NCBI RefSeq assembly: GCF_023100945.1
Contig: NZ_CP064689.1
Location: 1,222,001-1,286,000, forward strand
DNA from: Bradyrhizobium sp. 200
GTDB lineage: Bacteria > Pseudomonadota > Alphaproteobacteria > Rhizobiales > Xanthobacteraceae
Length of the DNA: 64,000 bases
Direction of reading: 5' to 3'
The notes under the pieces are model-generated. The model saw nothing but the letters and a program-made list of their open reading frames with translations, did not search any database and was not told the DNA's origin. Both the position numbers and the translations under genes were made by a program. Positions 27,573 through 38,154 of this stretch are shown in pieces (the first letter of the stretch is position 1; the number at the start of each line of letters is the position of its first letter).

Positions 27573-27722
27573 ATGACGCCGAAGATCAGAGAGCATACCT
27601 GTGCAGCCTGCAACGGCACGGGCTTCCCGAAGGTGAAGCAGCCAGAGCTGGCTACTCACAAAATCTATCCGGTGAAGTGCGAAGCCTGTGCGGGAAAGGG
27701 AAGGATTACGGACGCCGACTGA
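27573..27722 (+). CDS. Small DnaJ-type zinc-finger protein
   Basis: 49 aa with two CxxCxGxG motifs, CAACNGTG and CEACAGKG, spaced as in the DnaJ zinc centre, so it probably binds one Zn2+ with four cysteines. No J domain. Starts MTPKIREHT; GAAAGG lies before the ATG. Standalone; it could act as a redox or chaperone accessory, but that is only inference. Confidence 0.7.
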   Translation: MTPKIREHTCAACNGTGFPKVKQPELATHKIYPVKCEACAGKGRITDAD

Positions 27723-27729
27723 AGCGACC

Positions 27730-27880
27730 TTAACCGCTTTCCTCCGCTGACTTCGAAATCAACTTCCCCTCACTGATTTCGTGCGTAACCGTGGATCGTC
27801 CAAGCTCGCCAGCGAGCCATCCGACCGCTTTTGATTTGGAGGGGTCAGAGGCAAACACGTTTGTCTCGACGTGGTCGCAT
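27730..27880 (-). pseudogene. Degenerate small gene after leader copy D
   Basis: The ATG placed like those after copies A and B (27880, four bases after GGCGG) gives only 11 codons. Another frame stays open to 27730 and reads AVGWLAGELGRSTVTHEISE, a plausible protein end. A frameshift near the start would explain both. Confidence 0.4.
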
Positions 27881-27900
27881 CGAACCGCCTGCTCGGTTGG

Positions 27901-27990
27901 GGCGGGAGCGCAATGGCTCTCAATCACCGATAACAGCCGAGGTCGGGCGATGATATCAGACATATAGGAACTCGCTCGCTCAATAGCGAG
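27901..27990 (-). promoter_or_regulatory. Structured leader, copy D, with CTCGCTA box
   Basis: Box CTCGCTATT (27982-27990), 28 nt, outer stem TCATCG (27948-27953) with CGGTGA (27924-27929), inner GACCTCGGC, TTGAGAGCC, CTCCCGCC, then GGCGG at 27885-27889. CCGCC/GGCGG pairing as in A and B. The box here is part of an inverted repeat CTCGCT-ATTG-AGCGAG. Confidence 0.6.
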
Positions 27991-28150
27991 GTGATGGCGT
28001 CGGTTAATTTGCTCCATTAGCTGTATATTTAAGCTGGCGTTTCTCTATGGTTTGAAGCCCTGACGTCCGAATCGACGAGGATGTTTTCTTATACGTAACC
28101 CTGGCCAGCCGATCCCTTTTCGGAAAGGATTTCGGCTAATCGGATGTGGC

Positions 28151-28426
28151 ATGGTTTCAACTGATCAGTTCCGGCAAGAGATTAAGTCCCGGCTCGAATT
28201 GGCGGGCGCACAGGGTCGGCAAGACCTAACTATCGAGTGTGGAGAGCTCTACAGGTCCGTCAGTAAGCTTCCTGTTTTTGATCCATGGATGATCTTCTGC
28301 TGCAACGCGATGCGCGCCGAAATGGCAAAGACGGATCGTCTGGTTTTCGATGACAGCAAGGCAAGCTTGCTGACGATCCACTATGCATTGCCACGAAATC
28401 AAAGTTCGGCGCCAATATCAAATTAA
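28151..28426 (+). CDS. Conserved hypothetical protein
   Basis: 91 aa: STDQFRQEIKSRLELAGAQG, then CGELYRSV, FCCNAMRAEMAKTDRLV and SLLTIHYALPR. The same block order (DQFR, GELHR, CCxAMxxE, LTIRY) occurs in many Rhizobiales proteins of unknown function. No catalytic motif is evident. No leader motif precedes it. Confidence 0.65.
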   Translation: MVSTDQFRQEIKSRLELAGAQGRQDLTIECGELYRSVSKLPVFDPWMIFCCNAMRAEMAKTDRLVFDDSKASLLTIHYALPRNQSSAPISN

Positions 28427-28529
28427 GCCGTGTTGGGAGCAACTCGAGGCATCTGCACGCGGGGCGCAGGAGCCTAGTTGAGTCAGACTTGGCGCCGAGG
28501 ATATCCGATCAGGCCGGCCGACGGTTTTG

Positions 28530-28779
28530 ATGACCAATCTATCGTTGGTGCTGTTCCAGAACGGGTTGCCCGATCTTCCAGTGGTGCTCATCGAGCCTCA
28601 TCGAAGTCGCGGCGGGATTTGGCGCATCACGTTCTGCTATGACGCTGACCAGCCGCTCTCGATGAGCGCCGAGCAGGCGTCGTCGTTGGCGACTGATCTA
28701 TATCAATTTAGGCGAAGACGAGTTGGCCGGCGAGATCGATGATGCGGTTAGAAGCGCGGCGCGTTACGGCTCGATGTGA
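28530..28779 (+). pseudogene. Frameshifted paralogue of the 39902 gene
   Basis: MTNLSLVLFQNGLPDLPVVL, EPHRSRGGIWRITFCYD and PLSMSAEQASSLATDLY align with the intact protein at 39902. Near 28702 one base is out of register; reading the next frame restores INLGEDELAGEIDDAV and ARYGSM-stop at 28779, exactly as in the intact copy. In the existing frame the protein stops early with a basic tail. Confidence 0.7.
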
Positions 28780-29023
28780 AATGATCAACTGCTTGGCTAA
28801 ACAGATCGCCATCGAGGTCGGTGGATTCTGCATACTCAGCCGGTCGTTCTCCCCGCCACAAACGGGCGATCTCCGCCGAGAAGAATCGAACGACTAAGGC
28901 ACAAGGGTTCTGCACTCCAATTCCACCGCGAACTGCGTACCCGTCGAGACAAGAGAGGCGGCGGATCCACTTGCTGGCGTGGGTGTGCCGGTGTGGTTCC
29001 CCAATGAAAAAGCGCGCGAGGTG

Positions 29024-29167
29024 TCAGCGATTGAGTGTCAGGGTCGGGGCCATGGTTGCGGAGTTGTCGTTTTGAAAGCCATTGAGCAGCACATAAGCGC
29101 CGAATAGGATAACGGCCAACAAGCCATATGCAAGGTAGGAAGGCCGTCCGGACCTGAGAGCGCTCAT
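29024..29167 (-). CDS. 47-aa single-pass membrane protein
   Basis: MSALRSGRPSYLAYGLL then a hydrophobic helix (AVILFGAYVLLNG) and a short polar C-terminus. AAAGGAG lies 8 bases before the ATG, a good ribosome binding site. Probably co-transcribed with nothing; 32 bases separate it from the end of the next gene on this strand. Function unknown. Confidence 0.6.
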   Translation of the reverse strand: MSALRSGRPSYLAYGLLAVILFGAYVLLNGFQNDNSATMAPTLTLNR

Positions 29168-29199
29168 TTCGCTGGCTCCTTTCTTGGCGAACCGACAGC

Positions 29200-29571
29200 T
29201 CAGCTCTTTGTGGCCGTCTTTGAGAGTTCAGCTTCTACGCCGACTGCGCACGCCCTGGCGAATGAATAGTCCATACTCGTGGCGGCAACGGTCTTCACGT
29301 ATTCGCTGATGACGTTGTCCCTTGAATAGGAGCCCGCCGCCTTGAACTTGGCGATGGCGCCGTCGGCCGCCGTGAACTGCGCGACGCATATCGGGACCAG
29401 GACAGACATCCGACCGTTGGTCTCTGCCATTGCAGTCATGGTTTTGGCGGTGCCGCCGGTGACCCAGCCGCCCCAGAAAAATCCGATCGTTATCGCCGCA
29501 ACAGCGCCGAAAGCGATTCCCTGGAGGAAGCGGGTCCGCGCCTCACCTTGCAAAATGTCGGGCATTCTCAT
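29200..29571 (-). CDS. Small membrane-anchored hypothetical protein
   Basis: 123 aa. An N-terminal helix (IAFGAVAAITIGFFWGGWV) anchors a periplasmic or cytoplasmic domain with two cysteines (VPICVAQFTAADG, FARACAVGVEAEL). AAAGGAGACCATC precedes the ATG at 29571. The upstream extension of the frame is Cys-rich and unlikely. The glycine/tryptophan pattern GGWVTGG recurs in rhizobial homologues. Function unknown. Confidence 0.7.
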   Translation of the reverse strand: MRMPDILQGEARTRFLQGIAFGAVAAITIGFFWGGWVTGGTAKTMTAMAETNGRMSVLVPICVAQFTAADGAIAKFKAAGSYSRDNVISEYVKTVAATSMDYSFARACAVGVEAELSKTATKS

Positions 29572-29963
29572 GATGGTCTCCTTTTTTTGCACACAAGCGG
29601 GTTCGCAGCCGCAGACGCCGCTTGCGTCCGTGCTTGGCAAAACATCCAGCTCTGTGAGATTGCGCCTTCCGATGGCACGCTAGCTGCCGCTACGACGACG
29701 AGCAGCGACTTCGGAAGTCACCGCTTCATGGACAGCTTCAAGGCGAACAACTGCCACCTTGTCGTTCAACGGTAGGCTTTTGTCCTGATGCTGTACAGCA
29801 CGTTCTTAGTTCCAGTCCTAAGGTAGCAGTGCCGTCGTCTCTGCGCGCGGTCTCAGTCCGTGATCGCAGCCATCAGCGGCTTGGTCCCGACGACGTTCAT
29901 GACCGCGTCCAGATTATGGGCCAGGCAGAGAGCTGTCTCGGCGATCACCACTGTGGCAGGGTC

Positions 29964-30182
29964 TTAAGAACTGACTCTGGCGGAGAATAGCTTGTCAGTG
30001 GAACGATCGAGCCGCTTATCGGAGCCTTGCGTCCCGTTTAGATGGCCGACCAACTCGCCGGAAAGTCGATAGATATTGATCCCTTTTAGATGATAAAGTT
30101 CTTGGCCGTTAAGGCTGAAGATGGTCGCGCCATCCACCACCCCAACGCGGGTGCCATTGCTATTAAAAATATTGCCGCTCAT
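29964..30182 (-). CDS. Beta-flower-type small protein
   Basis: 72 aa with a repeated 'G..v....l..l.G..v..l.G' pattern: SNGTRVGVVDGATIFSLNG, LYHLKGINIYRLSGELVG, HLNGT. This matches the 4-fold beta-flower fold proposed for small bacterial proteins of unknown role. The ATG at 30182 was chosen because the repeat begins there. The C-terminal ~20 residues are polar. Confidence 0.55.
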   Translation of the reverse strand: MSGNIFNSNGTRVGVVDGATIFSLNGQELYHLKGINIYRLSGELVGHLNGTQGSDKRLDRSTDKLFSARVSS

Positions 30183-30375
30183 GACTGACCTCCCAGAGGC
30201 TCCGGAACCAAGCTGCGCTTGTTGTAACCAGATAGCGAGACAATTCGGACGCCACGCCGGACACTTTGGGAATATCCAGACGACCATCGCCATAGCCAAC
30301 GGAGGCAATTTAGCTCGGGATGCCTTAATTCGACCGTGAGAAGCTGTGTGACCTCCGGCAATTTAAGGAGACCTG

Positions 30376-30483
30376 TTACTCGCAATCGACGCAGCGGAAT
30401 TTGCGTCCTCCCGTTTTCACGAGCACAAATCGCATAGGCCTGCTGCACTTCGGGCAGATCGGAGGCGGGGTATTCTTGGGCAT
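30376..30483 (-). CDS. 35-aa zinc-ribbon protein
   Basis: MPKNTPPPICPKCSRPM, a short strand (FVLVKTGG) and RKFRCVDCE-stop: two CxxC knuckles making a mini zinc ribbon. AAAGGGAGATCCT is a strong ribosome binding site. It follows leader copy E by 19 bases, which helps confirm that leader and gene are real. Confidence 0.7.
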   Translation of the reverse strand: MPKNTPPPICPKCSRPMRFVLVKTGGRKFRCVDCE

Positions 30484-30502
30484 AGGATCTCCCTTTCACC
30501 AA

Positions 30503-30594
30503 GGCGGGAGGTCAACACTGGCAGTCACCGACAACAGCCGAAAGCGCGAAACGGTGATAAATCACCCTGCGCCTTTTAACGGTCCAGTAGCGAG
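30503..30594 (-). promoter_or_regulatory. Structured leader, copy E, with CTCGCTA box
   Basis: Box CTCGCTACT (30586-30594), 28 nt, outer stem TCACCG (30552-30557) with CGGTGA (30525-30530), inner GCTTTCGGC, then CCTCCCGCC. Here the downstream ribosome binding site is GGGAG and CTCCC pairs with it, unlike the CCGCC/GGCGG pairs of copies A, B and D. Confidence 0.6.
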
Positions 30595-30769
30595 TCAATT
30601 CCGAGCAATCGACACGGCATTCAAGCACTGCGCCATTTTTAGATCGGCGCAATCACGGTTTCGATCCGCAGGGTCAGAATTGCGGCTGGCGGCTTCTCAC
30701 TCGAACGATCAACATTGATTGGCATCGACAGTAGCGCAGCGACATCCGATCTCATCTTTACCGATATCC
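30595..30769. other. Intergenic, nothing recognised
   Basis: No gene or clear signal between leader copy E and the nikR remnant. Confidence 0.4.
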
Positions 30770-30993
30770 GCCATTGAACCGGAACGGACATGCGACCACC
30801 GGCGTCTCGCTTGCCAAGTGTGCGTTCGGGCGGCGCTTTGTGCTAGCCGAGGTTGGGATCAATGCCACGCGGCCATAGCGGACGCCACGCTCGGCGATAA
30901 TACGATCGGCGAAGTGCTGCACGTCTCCGCCTGATCCCTTGAGAGCGGTCACCTCCATGCAGCTATCGTCGTCGAGATGGACGAGCAGCTAAT
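30770..30993 (-). pseudogene. nikR: NikR nickel-responsive regulator, C-terminal remnant
   Basis: The minus strand reads LLVHLDDDSCMEVTALKG, then VQHFADRIIAERGVRYGRVA and LIPT. This is the NikR metal-binding domain (family pattern HxHxDHxxCxEVxxLxG, then FADxxIxxRGVxHGxL). The ribbon-helix-helix DNA-binding half is absent and two ligand positions are altered (His to Leu, His to Asp). It abuts the groEL terminator, so the gene was cut there. Confidence 0.7.
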
Positions 30994-30997
30994 GCAG

Positions 30998-31025
30998 AAA
31001 GGCCCAGCAATGCTGCCGGGCCTTT
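30998..31025 (-). terminator. Terminator after groEL
   Basis: Stem AAAGGCCC (30998-31005) and GGGCCTTT (31018-31025), 28 bases beyond the groEL stop. Confidence 0.8.
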
Positions 31026-31053
31026 CTTATTCTTGTGCTCTGAACGGTTGGAG

Positions 31054-33222
<2,169 letters not shown>

Positions 33223-33467
33223 TCAGATAAGCTTGCAACACTGGGGCGCAAGGGCTTTGGCCCACGAGGTTGCTAATTCAATTCCCATAGTGGCCCGGGG
33301 CGGACAGCAGGCTCGGAAGCCGTCGTGTGCCGTCTAAGGTGCTCAGGAAATGTCCTAGATTTCGGACCTGTTTTTATTGCCCGGCGGGGCTGTCCGTATT
33401 TAAGCCCCGGTGTCCTAAGTTGAATTTGGAAGTGTCCTAATTCCGATTCGCGGCGCATAATGAGCAA

Positions 33468-33659
33468 ATGGAAGAGACCCGTCACAGAGCCTGTATTTGC
33501 GGAGCGGTCTACAACCGCACCGAGTCTATGGCTCCCGAACGCCAGATCAGCAGCTTCGAGTGTTCGGTCTGCGACCAGACCATGGAAAGCTGGAACACGG
33601 CCTGGGTGCCCTCCTACCGCCTAATCGCGGGTCCTGTTAGGCCGCTCCAGATCAGCTAG
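33468..33659 (+). CDS. Small zinc-finger-like protein
   Basis: 63 aa with two cysteine pairs, ACICGAVYNRTES and FECSVCDQTMESW, followed by WNTAWVPSYRLIAGPVR. The pattern (C.CG.Y.R, F.C..C..T.E.WN) occurs in many small Bradyrhizobium proteins of unknown role. ATG at 33468; the upstream purines are weak. Confidence 0.65.
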   Translation: MEETRHRACICGAVYNRTESMAPERQISSFECSVCDQTMESWNTAWVPSYRLIAGPVRPLQIS

Positions 33660-33683
33660 GAACGCTTTTGGTTTCCTGACGTT
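33659..33683 (+). promoter_or_regulatory. Possible EcfG general-stress promoter
   Basis: GGAAC, 17 bases, GTT: the general-stress sigma factor consensus in alphaproteobacteria (GGAAC-N16/17-cGTT). It lies 10 bases before the ATG of the DUF6894 gene, which would give a very short or leaderless transcript. A match of this length can occur by chance. Confidence 0.4.
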
Positions 33684-33693
33684 CGACGTTGTT

Positions 33694-33939
33694 ATGAAGC
33701 GATATTTTTTCGACTTGCGAGACGGTGACGAACTGACCCCCGACGATGAGGGTCTGGAACTCTCTACCATGGAGGCTGTGCAAGAAGAGGCCGTGCGTTC
33801 GCTGGCAGACATGGCGAGGGACGCGTCCCGTAGGCCCCACAATGGAGCGGGACACCGGATGGCTATCGAAGTCAGGGACGACACCGGACCGGTGTTACAA
33901 GCCAAATTCACGTTCCAGATAGAACGGCTCAAGTACTAA
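33694..33939 (+). CDS. DUF6894 family protein
   Basis: 81 aa: MKRYFFDLRDGDELTPDDEG, LSTMEAVQEEAVRSLADMA, HRMAIEVRDDTGPVLQAKFT. This is the compact DUF6894 fold common in Rhizobiales; function unknown, often stress-linked. A GGAAC-N17-GTT promoter-like sequence sits directly upstream. Confidence 0.8.
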   Translation: MKRYFFDLRDGDELTPDDEGLELSTMEAVQEEAVRSLADMARDASRRPHNGAGHRMAIEVRDDTGPVLQAKFTFQIERLKY

Positions 33940-34262
33940 GGCGCCCTCGTTAAAGGATGCTGAGAAGGTAAGCCAGTTCGCGCTGATACCGCTCTGCTGA
34001 TGAGTTCACCTGCAACCGCTTGCCCTCCACTCATGTGGAAACTGCCGATCTTGAGCTGAGAAATCGGAATGCTTTTCGCCCGCTGATACGGCCAGATGAC
34101 GCAAAGTCGTCAGTAATTACGAACGAGTCCACTGGATTATCGCGATCGAAAAGCTGCCGAATATTTTCACAACGCGCGCTCAACATACATTCGAGAAGCG
34201 CGGTCAGGGGAAGCGCGAAGCTAACCCACCCACCATTGTCATAACGATTCTGCACGATTCTC
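33940..34262. other. Mostly intergenic; one doubtful frame
   Basis: A minus-strand frame (34031-34285, 84 aa) contains LPLTALLECMLSARCENI and is open but overlaps the promoter box of leader copy B; I do not recognise it. Nothing else is seen. Confidence 0.35.
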
Positions 34263-34350
34263 CTCGCTATTCGGCACATAGTCACTATACTTGGCGCATC
34301 ACCGCGCGCCCCGGGCTATTATCGGTGACTGAGAGCGTTGCGCTCCCGCC
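34263..34350 (+). promoter_or_regulatory. Structured leader, copy B, with CTCGCTA box
   Basis: Box CTCGCTATT (34263-34271), 27 nt, outer stem TCACCG (34299-34304) with CGGTGA (34323-34328), inner GCC-CCG-GGC, GAGC/GCTC, CTCCCGCC, then GGCGG at 34363-34367. TATACT lies 17 bases after CTCGCT. About 110 bases align with copy A. Confidence 0.65.
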
Positions 34351-34371
34351 TTAACCAAAAAAGGCGGTCAC

Positions 34372-34479
34372 ATGTCAGATACCCTCAAATTCGATCTTCG
34401 TGATTGGCTGGTGCCTCCGGTGCTGTTGCCGATCTTTTTTGCGCTGCTGATCACTGCCGCCGTGATTATTCAGTGGTAG
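34372..34479 (+). CDS. 35-aa single-pass membrane protein (paralogue 2)
   Basis: MSDTLKFDLRDWLVPPVLL then PIFFALLITAAVIIQW. Paralogue of the 34-aa protein at 24858-24962, conserved through the helix and the terminal IQW. GGCGGTC lies ahead of the ATG and is predicted to be masked by leader copy B. Confidence 0.75.
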   Translation: MSDTLKFDLRDWLVPPVLLPIFFALLITAAVIIQW

Positions 34480-34541
34480 TTCGCCTCGAGTGATATGCCG
34501 GCAATGGGAATCCGAGCGCTTAACAGAAAGCAGGAGTCGGA

Positions 34542-34733
34542 ATGGCAAATACGGCGATCGTCAGAGACGCATACGGCGTTCCAGCAATGTTTGTTGATTC
34601 GAAAACCGGCAAGGATGACGCGGCCTTTGTTTTTGTCAGGGTCGGCAATGAGGAGCGCCGGATGCGGTGGGCCGAATGGGATTCGCTTCCCGCCTGGACT
34701 GGCGCGCGTCCGTCCTGGGCGACCAAACGCTAA
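34542..34733 (+). CDS. Small hypothetical protein
   Basis: 63 aa: MANTAIVRDAYGVPAMFVD, AFVFVRVGNEERRMRWAEW, ending WTGARPSWATKR. Tryptophan-rich C-terminus, no membrane segment. CAGGAGTCGGA precedes the ATG. Not recognised. Confidence 0.55.
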   Translation: MANTAIVRDAYGVPAMFVDSKTGKDDAAFVFVRVGNEERRMRWAEWDSLPAWTGARPSWATKR

Positions 34734-34830
34734 TGGACCCAGCAAGGTTGCTATCTGACGCCGGAGTACCCATCTGATCAGTTAGCCCAGCGGGATCGCG
34801 ACAAGCGCGCACATCCCGTCGCGACGCCTT

Positions 34831-34906
34831 AGCCACGCCAAATCATATCAACGGTATCGACCAACGGCATATCGCCTCGATATGCGCGTTAGGGTCAGGA
34901 CAATCT
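34831..34906 (+). promoter_or_regulatory. manA leader with covarying hairpin
   Basis: Hairpin GCATATCG (34867-34874) with CGATATGC (34878-34885), ending 21 bases before the manA ATG. The diverged copy at 25193 keeps the stem by paired changes (C-G instead of T-A), which argues for function at RNA or operator level. Confidence 0.55.
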
Positions 34907-35839
34907 ATGGCCATCGAGCATGCCGCCGTGCAGGTTGCGCGCAAACCGTGGGGGGTAGGCGATCTCCATCCATGGAGCAGCATCGACGTTGCCGGTGCCC
35001 CGGTTGGAGAGTTGTGGTTCCAGCGCACGCACAAGCATGCACCCATCCCGGCCCTGCTGCTCAAATTACTGTTCACCAGCGAGCCCCTGTCGATTCAGGT
35101 TCATCCGGACGATGAATTTGCCCGCTCAATCGGCTTGCCGAACGGCAAGACTGAAGCCTGGTACATTCTCGCAGCAGCCCCGGGCGCGCGGGTTGCGCTG
35201 GGACTGAAGCGGCGACTCACGCCACAGGCGTTGCGCGCAGCGATCAGGGACGGCTCGATTGCCGATCTCACGCAATGGTGTCCCGTCGCGAAAGGCGACA
35301 TCATCTTCGTCCCCGCCGGCACGATCCACGCCATTGGCGCCGGTATCGTACTCGCCGAGATTCAGCAGCGCAGCGACACGACATTCCGCCTGTTTGACTA
35401 CGGCAGGCAGCGCGAACTGCATGAAGAATGCGCCGTCGCTGTTTCCGACGCCGGGCCGGTTCAGGCCCAATCCGGTCCACGACGCATCACCACGGCTCGA
35501 ACAGCCCTGATCACAAGCCAGCATTTCGTCGTTGAGTTGATCGACCTGCCGGCGAACTCGAATTGGGCACTCAATGCCGATCGGGAAACGTGGATCCTTG
35601 CGATCGAGGGCCGGGCGCGGATCGCGTTGACGAGCATATCGGTCGGTGACGCCGTCTTCATCGAGGGCGATCGAACCGGCATCGAGGTCGGCGCGGGCGG
35701 CATGCGCGGCCTGGTGGCTTATCCGGGGCCTGATCCCGTTGCCGCCCTGCTGCAGGACGCCGGAGAGCTGACCAAATCTGCCGGCATGTCCGCCGGCGAC
35801 GCGCTGAAATCAAGCGAGACTGTCGAGGTACAAGCATGA
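34907..35839 (+). CDS. manA: Class I mannose-6-phosphate isomerase
   Basis: 310 aa, interconverts mannose-6-P and fructose-6-P with Zn2+. Visible: KPWGVGDLHPWSS, the metal site SIQVHPDDEFAR, PNGKTEAWYIL, ITFVPAGT-type FVPAGTIHAIGAGIVLAEIQ and RLFDYGR. Length is that of the short bacterial form. The ATGA overlap at 35836 couples it to the glycosyltransferase gene. Together with GH130 downstream this points to mannosyl-oligosaccharide metabolism. Confidence 0.92.
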   Translation: MAIEHAAVQVARKPWGVGDLHPWSSIDVAGAPVGELWFQRTHKHAPIPALLLKLLFTSEPLSIQVHPDDEFARSIGLPNGKTEAWYILAAAPGARVALGLKRRLTPQALRAAIRDGSIADLTQWCPVAKGDIIFVPAGTIHAIGAGIVLAEIQQRSDTTFRLFDYGRQRELHEECAVAVSDAGPVQAQSGPRRITTARTALITSQHFVVELIDLPANSNWALNADRETWILAIEGRARIALTSISVGDAVFIEGDRTGIEVGAGGMRGLVAYPGPDPVAALLQDAGELTKSAGMSAGDALKSSETVEVQA

Positions 35840-38121
35840 CGCCGCTCCGCCGCATCGCCGTTATCGGCAATTCGCTGCCCCGCCGCTGCGGGATCGCAAC
35901 CTTCACGACCGACCTGCAGCAGGCGATCTCGACGTCACGCCCGACTCTCGAGACCTGCATCGTGGCGATGACCGATCATGGCCAAACCTATGACTATCCC
36001 AAGGCGGTCGCTTTTCAGATCCAGGATAACAAGATCGAAGAATACATCCGTGCAGCAGACTTCCTGAATGCCGGCCGGTTCGACACCGTGTGCCTGCAGC
36101 ACGAATTCGGGATTTTCGGTGGCGAAGCCGGCGGCCACGTCCTCGAACTGCTGTCGCGTCTCACCATGCCTGTCGTGACAACGTTCCATACCGTGCTGGC
36201 AAATCCGACCGCCCCGCAACGCGCGGTCATGGAGCGCATCGTCGATGCCTCGTCGAAGGTCGTTGTGATGGCCAACAAGGGCCGAGAACTGCTGCGCAGC
36301 GTCTATCAGGTGCCGGACGACAAGATCGAGGTCATAGCCCACGGCATTCCCGACGTCGCGCTTGTCGCGCCCGATGCGGCGAAGGCGAGGCTCGGATTTG
36401 ACGGAAAGTCGGTCATTCTGACATTCGGCCTGCTGTCCCCCAACAAGGGCATCGAAGTCATGATCGACGCCATGCCGTCGATTCTGGAGCGCCGCGCCGA
36501 TACGGTTTATGTCGTACTCGGCGCAACGCATCCGAATCTGGTTCGAGACCAGGGCGAGGCGTATCGCAATAGACTGATGAGGCGGGTCCGCGAACTTGGC
36601 GTCGAGGACCACGTTGTGTTCCTCGACCGCTTCGTCGATCTGCCCACGCTGCTCGAATTCATCTCGATGTGCGACGTCTATGTCACGCCCTATCTCAACG
36701 AGGCGCAGATGACGTCGGGAACGTTGGCCTACAGCTTCGGACTTGGGAAGCCCGTCGTTTCGACGCCTTACTGGCATGCTCGCGAACTGTTGGCCAATGG
36801 ACGCGGCGTCCTGGTGCCGTTCGGTGATGCGACGGCGATCGGCAGCAAGATCGCGGAATTGCTCACCGATGACGTTCGCCGGCAGGCGATGTGCCGGCGC
36901 GCCTATGCGGTCAGCAGAACCATGACGTGGGAACGCACCGCCGAGCACTACATGTCGGTTTTCGAGAGCGCGTCTCAGGGTCACTGGCTCAAGGTCATTG
37001 CGCCCTCCAACACGGGCGTTCCGGAGCCACGCGGCCCTGCGGCGCCGGACATGCAAATCGGCTATTTCCTGTCGATGTGCGACGATACCGGCCTGTTCCA
37101 GCACGCCGTGTATTCGGTGCCCGATCGCTCGCACGGCTATTGCGTTGATGACAACGCCCGCGCGATGCTTTTGGCCTGCGCCCTCAATAGTCCAGGCGAA
37201 CAGCCGCTGTCGGAAGTCTTGACGGCTCGCTTCGCCGCTTTCGTGCAGCATGCATGGAATCCTGACACCGGGCGGTTTCGCAACTTCATGGGCTTCAATC
37301 GAACCTGGCTCGAAGCCAGCGGGTCCGAAGACAGTCACGCGCGGACGCTTTGGGCGCTCGGCGAAACCGCGCGCAGCGACGCAACTCCCTCGCGGCGCCA
37401 GTGGGCGGCTGCCTTGTTCGCCGAGGCTCTGTCGACTGTAGAGACCTTTCGCTCTCCGCGAGCGTGGGCGTTCACCCTGCTGGGTTTGGGCGCCTATTGC
37501 GCCGTGGCTCCCGATGATCTCCACGCCCAGGAGATCCGGCATTCTCTTGCCGACAGGTTGATGTCCTGTCTGGCTTCGGTCGAAACGCCGGACTGGGTGT
37601 GGTTCGAGGAAGGGTTGGCTTACGACAACGCCCGCCTGCCGCAGGCGCTGATGATGACAGGCGCGGCGACGCAAACGCCTGAATACGTGCAGGCCGGATT
37701 GAGGTCTCTGCGCTGGCTGATGACGCGACAAACGACGCCGGCAGGGTATTTCCGGCCGGTCGGCACCGCCGGCTTCGGCGAATTGCGGCAACTTCCCCGC
37801 GCATTTGATCAGCAGCCCGTGGAAGCGACGGCGACGATCGCTGCCTGCCTTACGGCATGGCGGGCGGATGGCGATGCCGAGTGGAAAGCGCTTGCGACCC
37901 GTGCCTTCACCTGGTTTCTCGGCAGCAACGACCTGTCGGTGGCGCTGGTCGATCCGCACACCGGCAGTTGCCGCGATGGACTGCACCCCGATCGTGCCAA
38001 TGAAAATCGCGGCGGCGAGTCGGTTGTGTGCTATCTGCTTGGGCTAGCGGAGATTCGCCAGCTTGCGCGCGTCAACGCCGGCCTGACCAAACCCGCGGCA
38101 CTGCGCGCCATGGGCGCCTGA
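35836..38121 (+). CDS. GT4 glycosyltransferase fused to a toroid domain
   Basis: 761 aa. Residues 1-390 are a GT-B fold glycosyltransferase of family 4: PRRCGIATFTTDLQQAI, CLQHEFGIFGGEAGG, GLLSPNKGIEVMIDA, and the donor-site region YLNEAQMTSGTLAYSFGLGK. Residues ~400-760 form a helical repeat (HGYCVDDNARAMLLAC, FEEGLAYDNARLPQALM, FDQQPVEATATIAACL) like an (alpha/alpha)6 toroid seen in some glycosidases. Such fusions occur next to GH130 genes. The exact sugar is not readable. Overlaps manA by four bases. Confidence 0.85.
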   Translation: MTPLRRIAVIGNSLPRRCGIATFTTDLQQAISTSRPTLETCIVAMTDHGQTYDYPKAVAFQIQDNKIEEYIRAADFLNAGRFDTVCLQHEFGIFGGEAGGHVLELLSRLTMPVVTTFHTVLANPTAPQRAVMERIVDASSKVVVMANKGRELLRSVYQVPDDKIEVIAHGIPDVALVAPDAAKARLGFDGKSVILTFGLLSPNKGIEVMIDAMPSILERRADTVYVVLGATHPNLVRDQGEAYRNRLMRRVRELGVEDHVVFLDRFVDLPTLLEFISMCDVYVTPYLNEAQMTSGTLAYSFGLGKPVVSTPYWHARELLANGRGVLVPFGDATAIGSKIAELLTDDVRRQAMCRRAYAVSRTMTWERTAEHYMSVFESASQGHWLKVIAPSNTGVPEPRGPAAPDMQIGYFLSMCDDTGLFQHAVYSVPDRSHGYCVDDNARAMLLACALNSPGEQPLSEVLTARFAAFVQHAWNPDTGRFRNFMGFNRTWLEASGSEDSHARTLWALGETARSDATPSRRQWAAALFAEALSTVETFRSPRAWAFTLLGLGAYCAVAPDDLHAQEIRHSLADRLMSCLASVETPDWVWFEEGLAYDNARLPQALMMTGAATQTPEYVQAGLRSLRWLMTRQTTPAGYFRPVGTAGFGELRQLPRAFDQQPVEATATIAACLTAWRADGDAEWKALATRAFTWFLGSNDLSVALVDPHTGSCRDGLHPDRANENRGGESVVCYLLGLAEIRQLARVNAGLTKPAALRAMGA

Positions 38122-38154
38122 ATTCTGCCTCTGCTCAAGCGATCGAGGACACCA

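Noticed and set aside
28821..29075. Plus-strand frame of 84 codons
   Set aside because: Arginine-rich, no homologous feel, and overlaps the well-started small membrane protein on the other strand.
35935..37986. 683-codon minus-strand frame opposite the GT4-toroid gene, and similar long frames opposite groEL and cbb genes
   Set aside because: Antisense shadows typical of high-GC coding sequence; the plus-strand (or groEL) proteins are clear family members.
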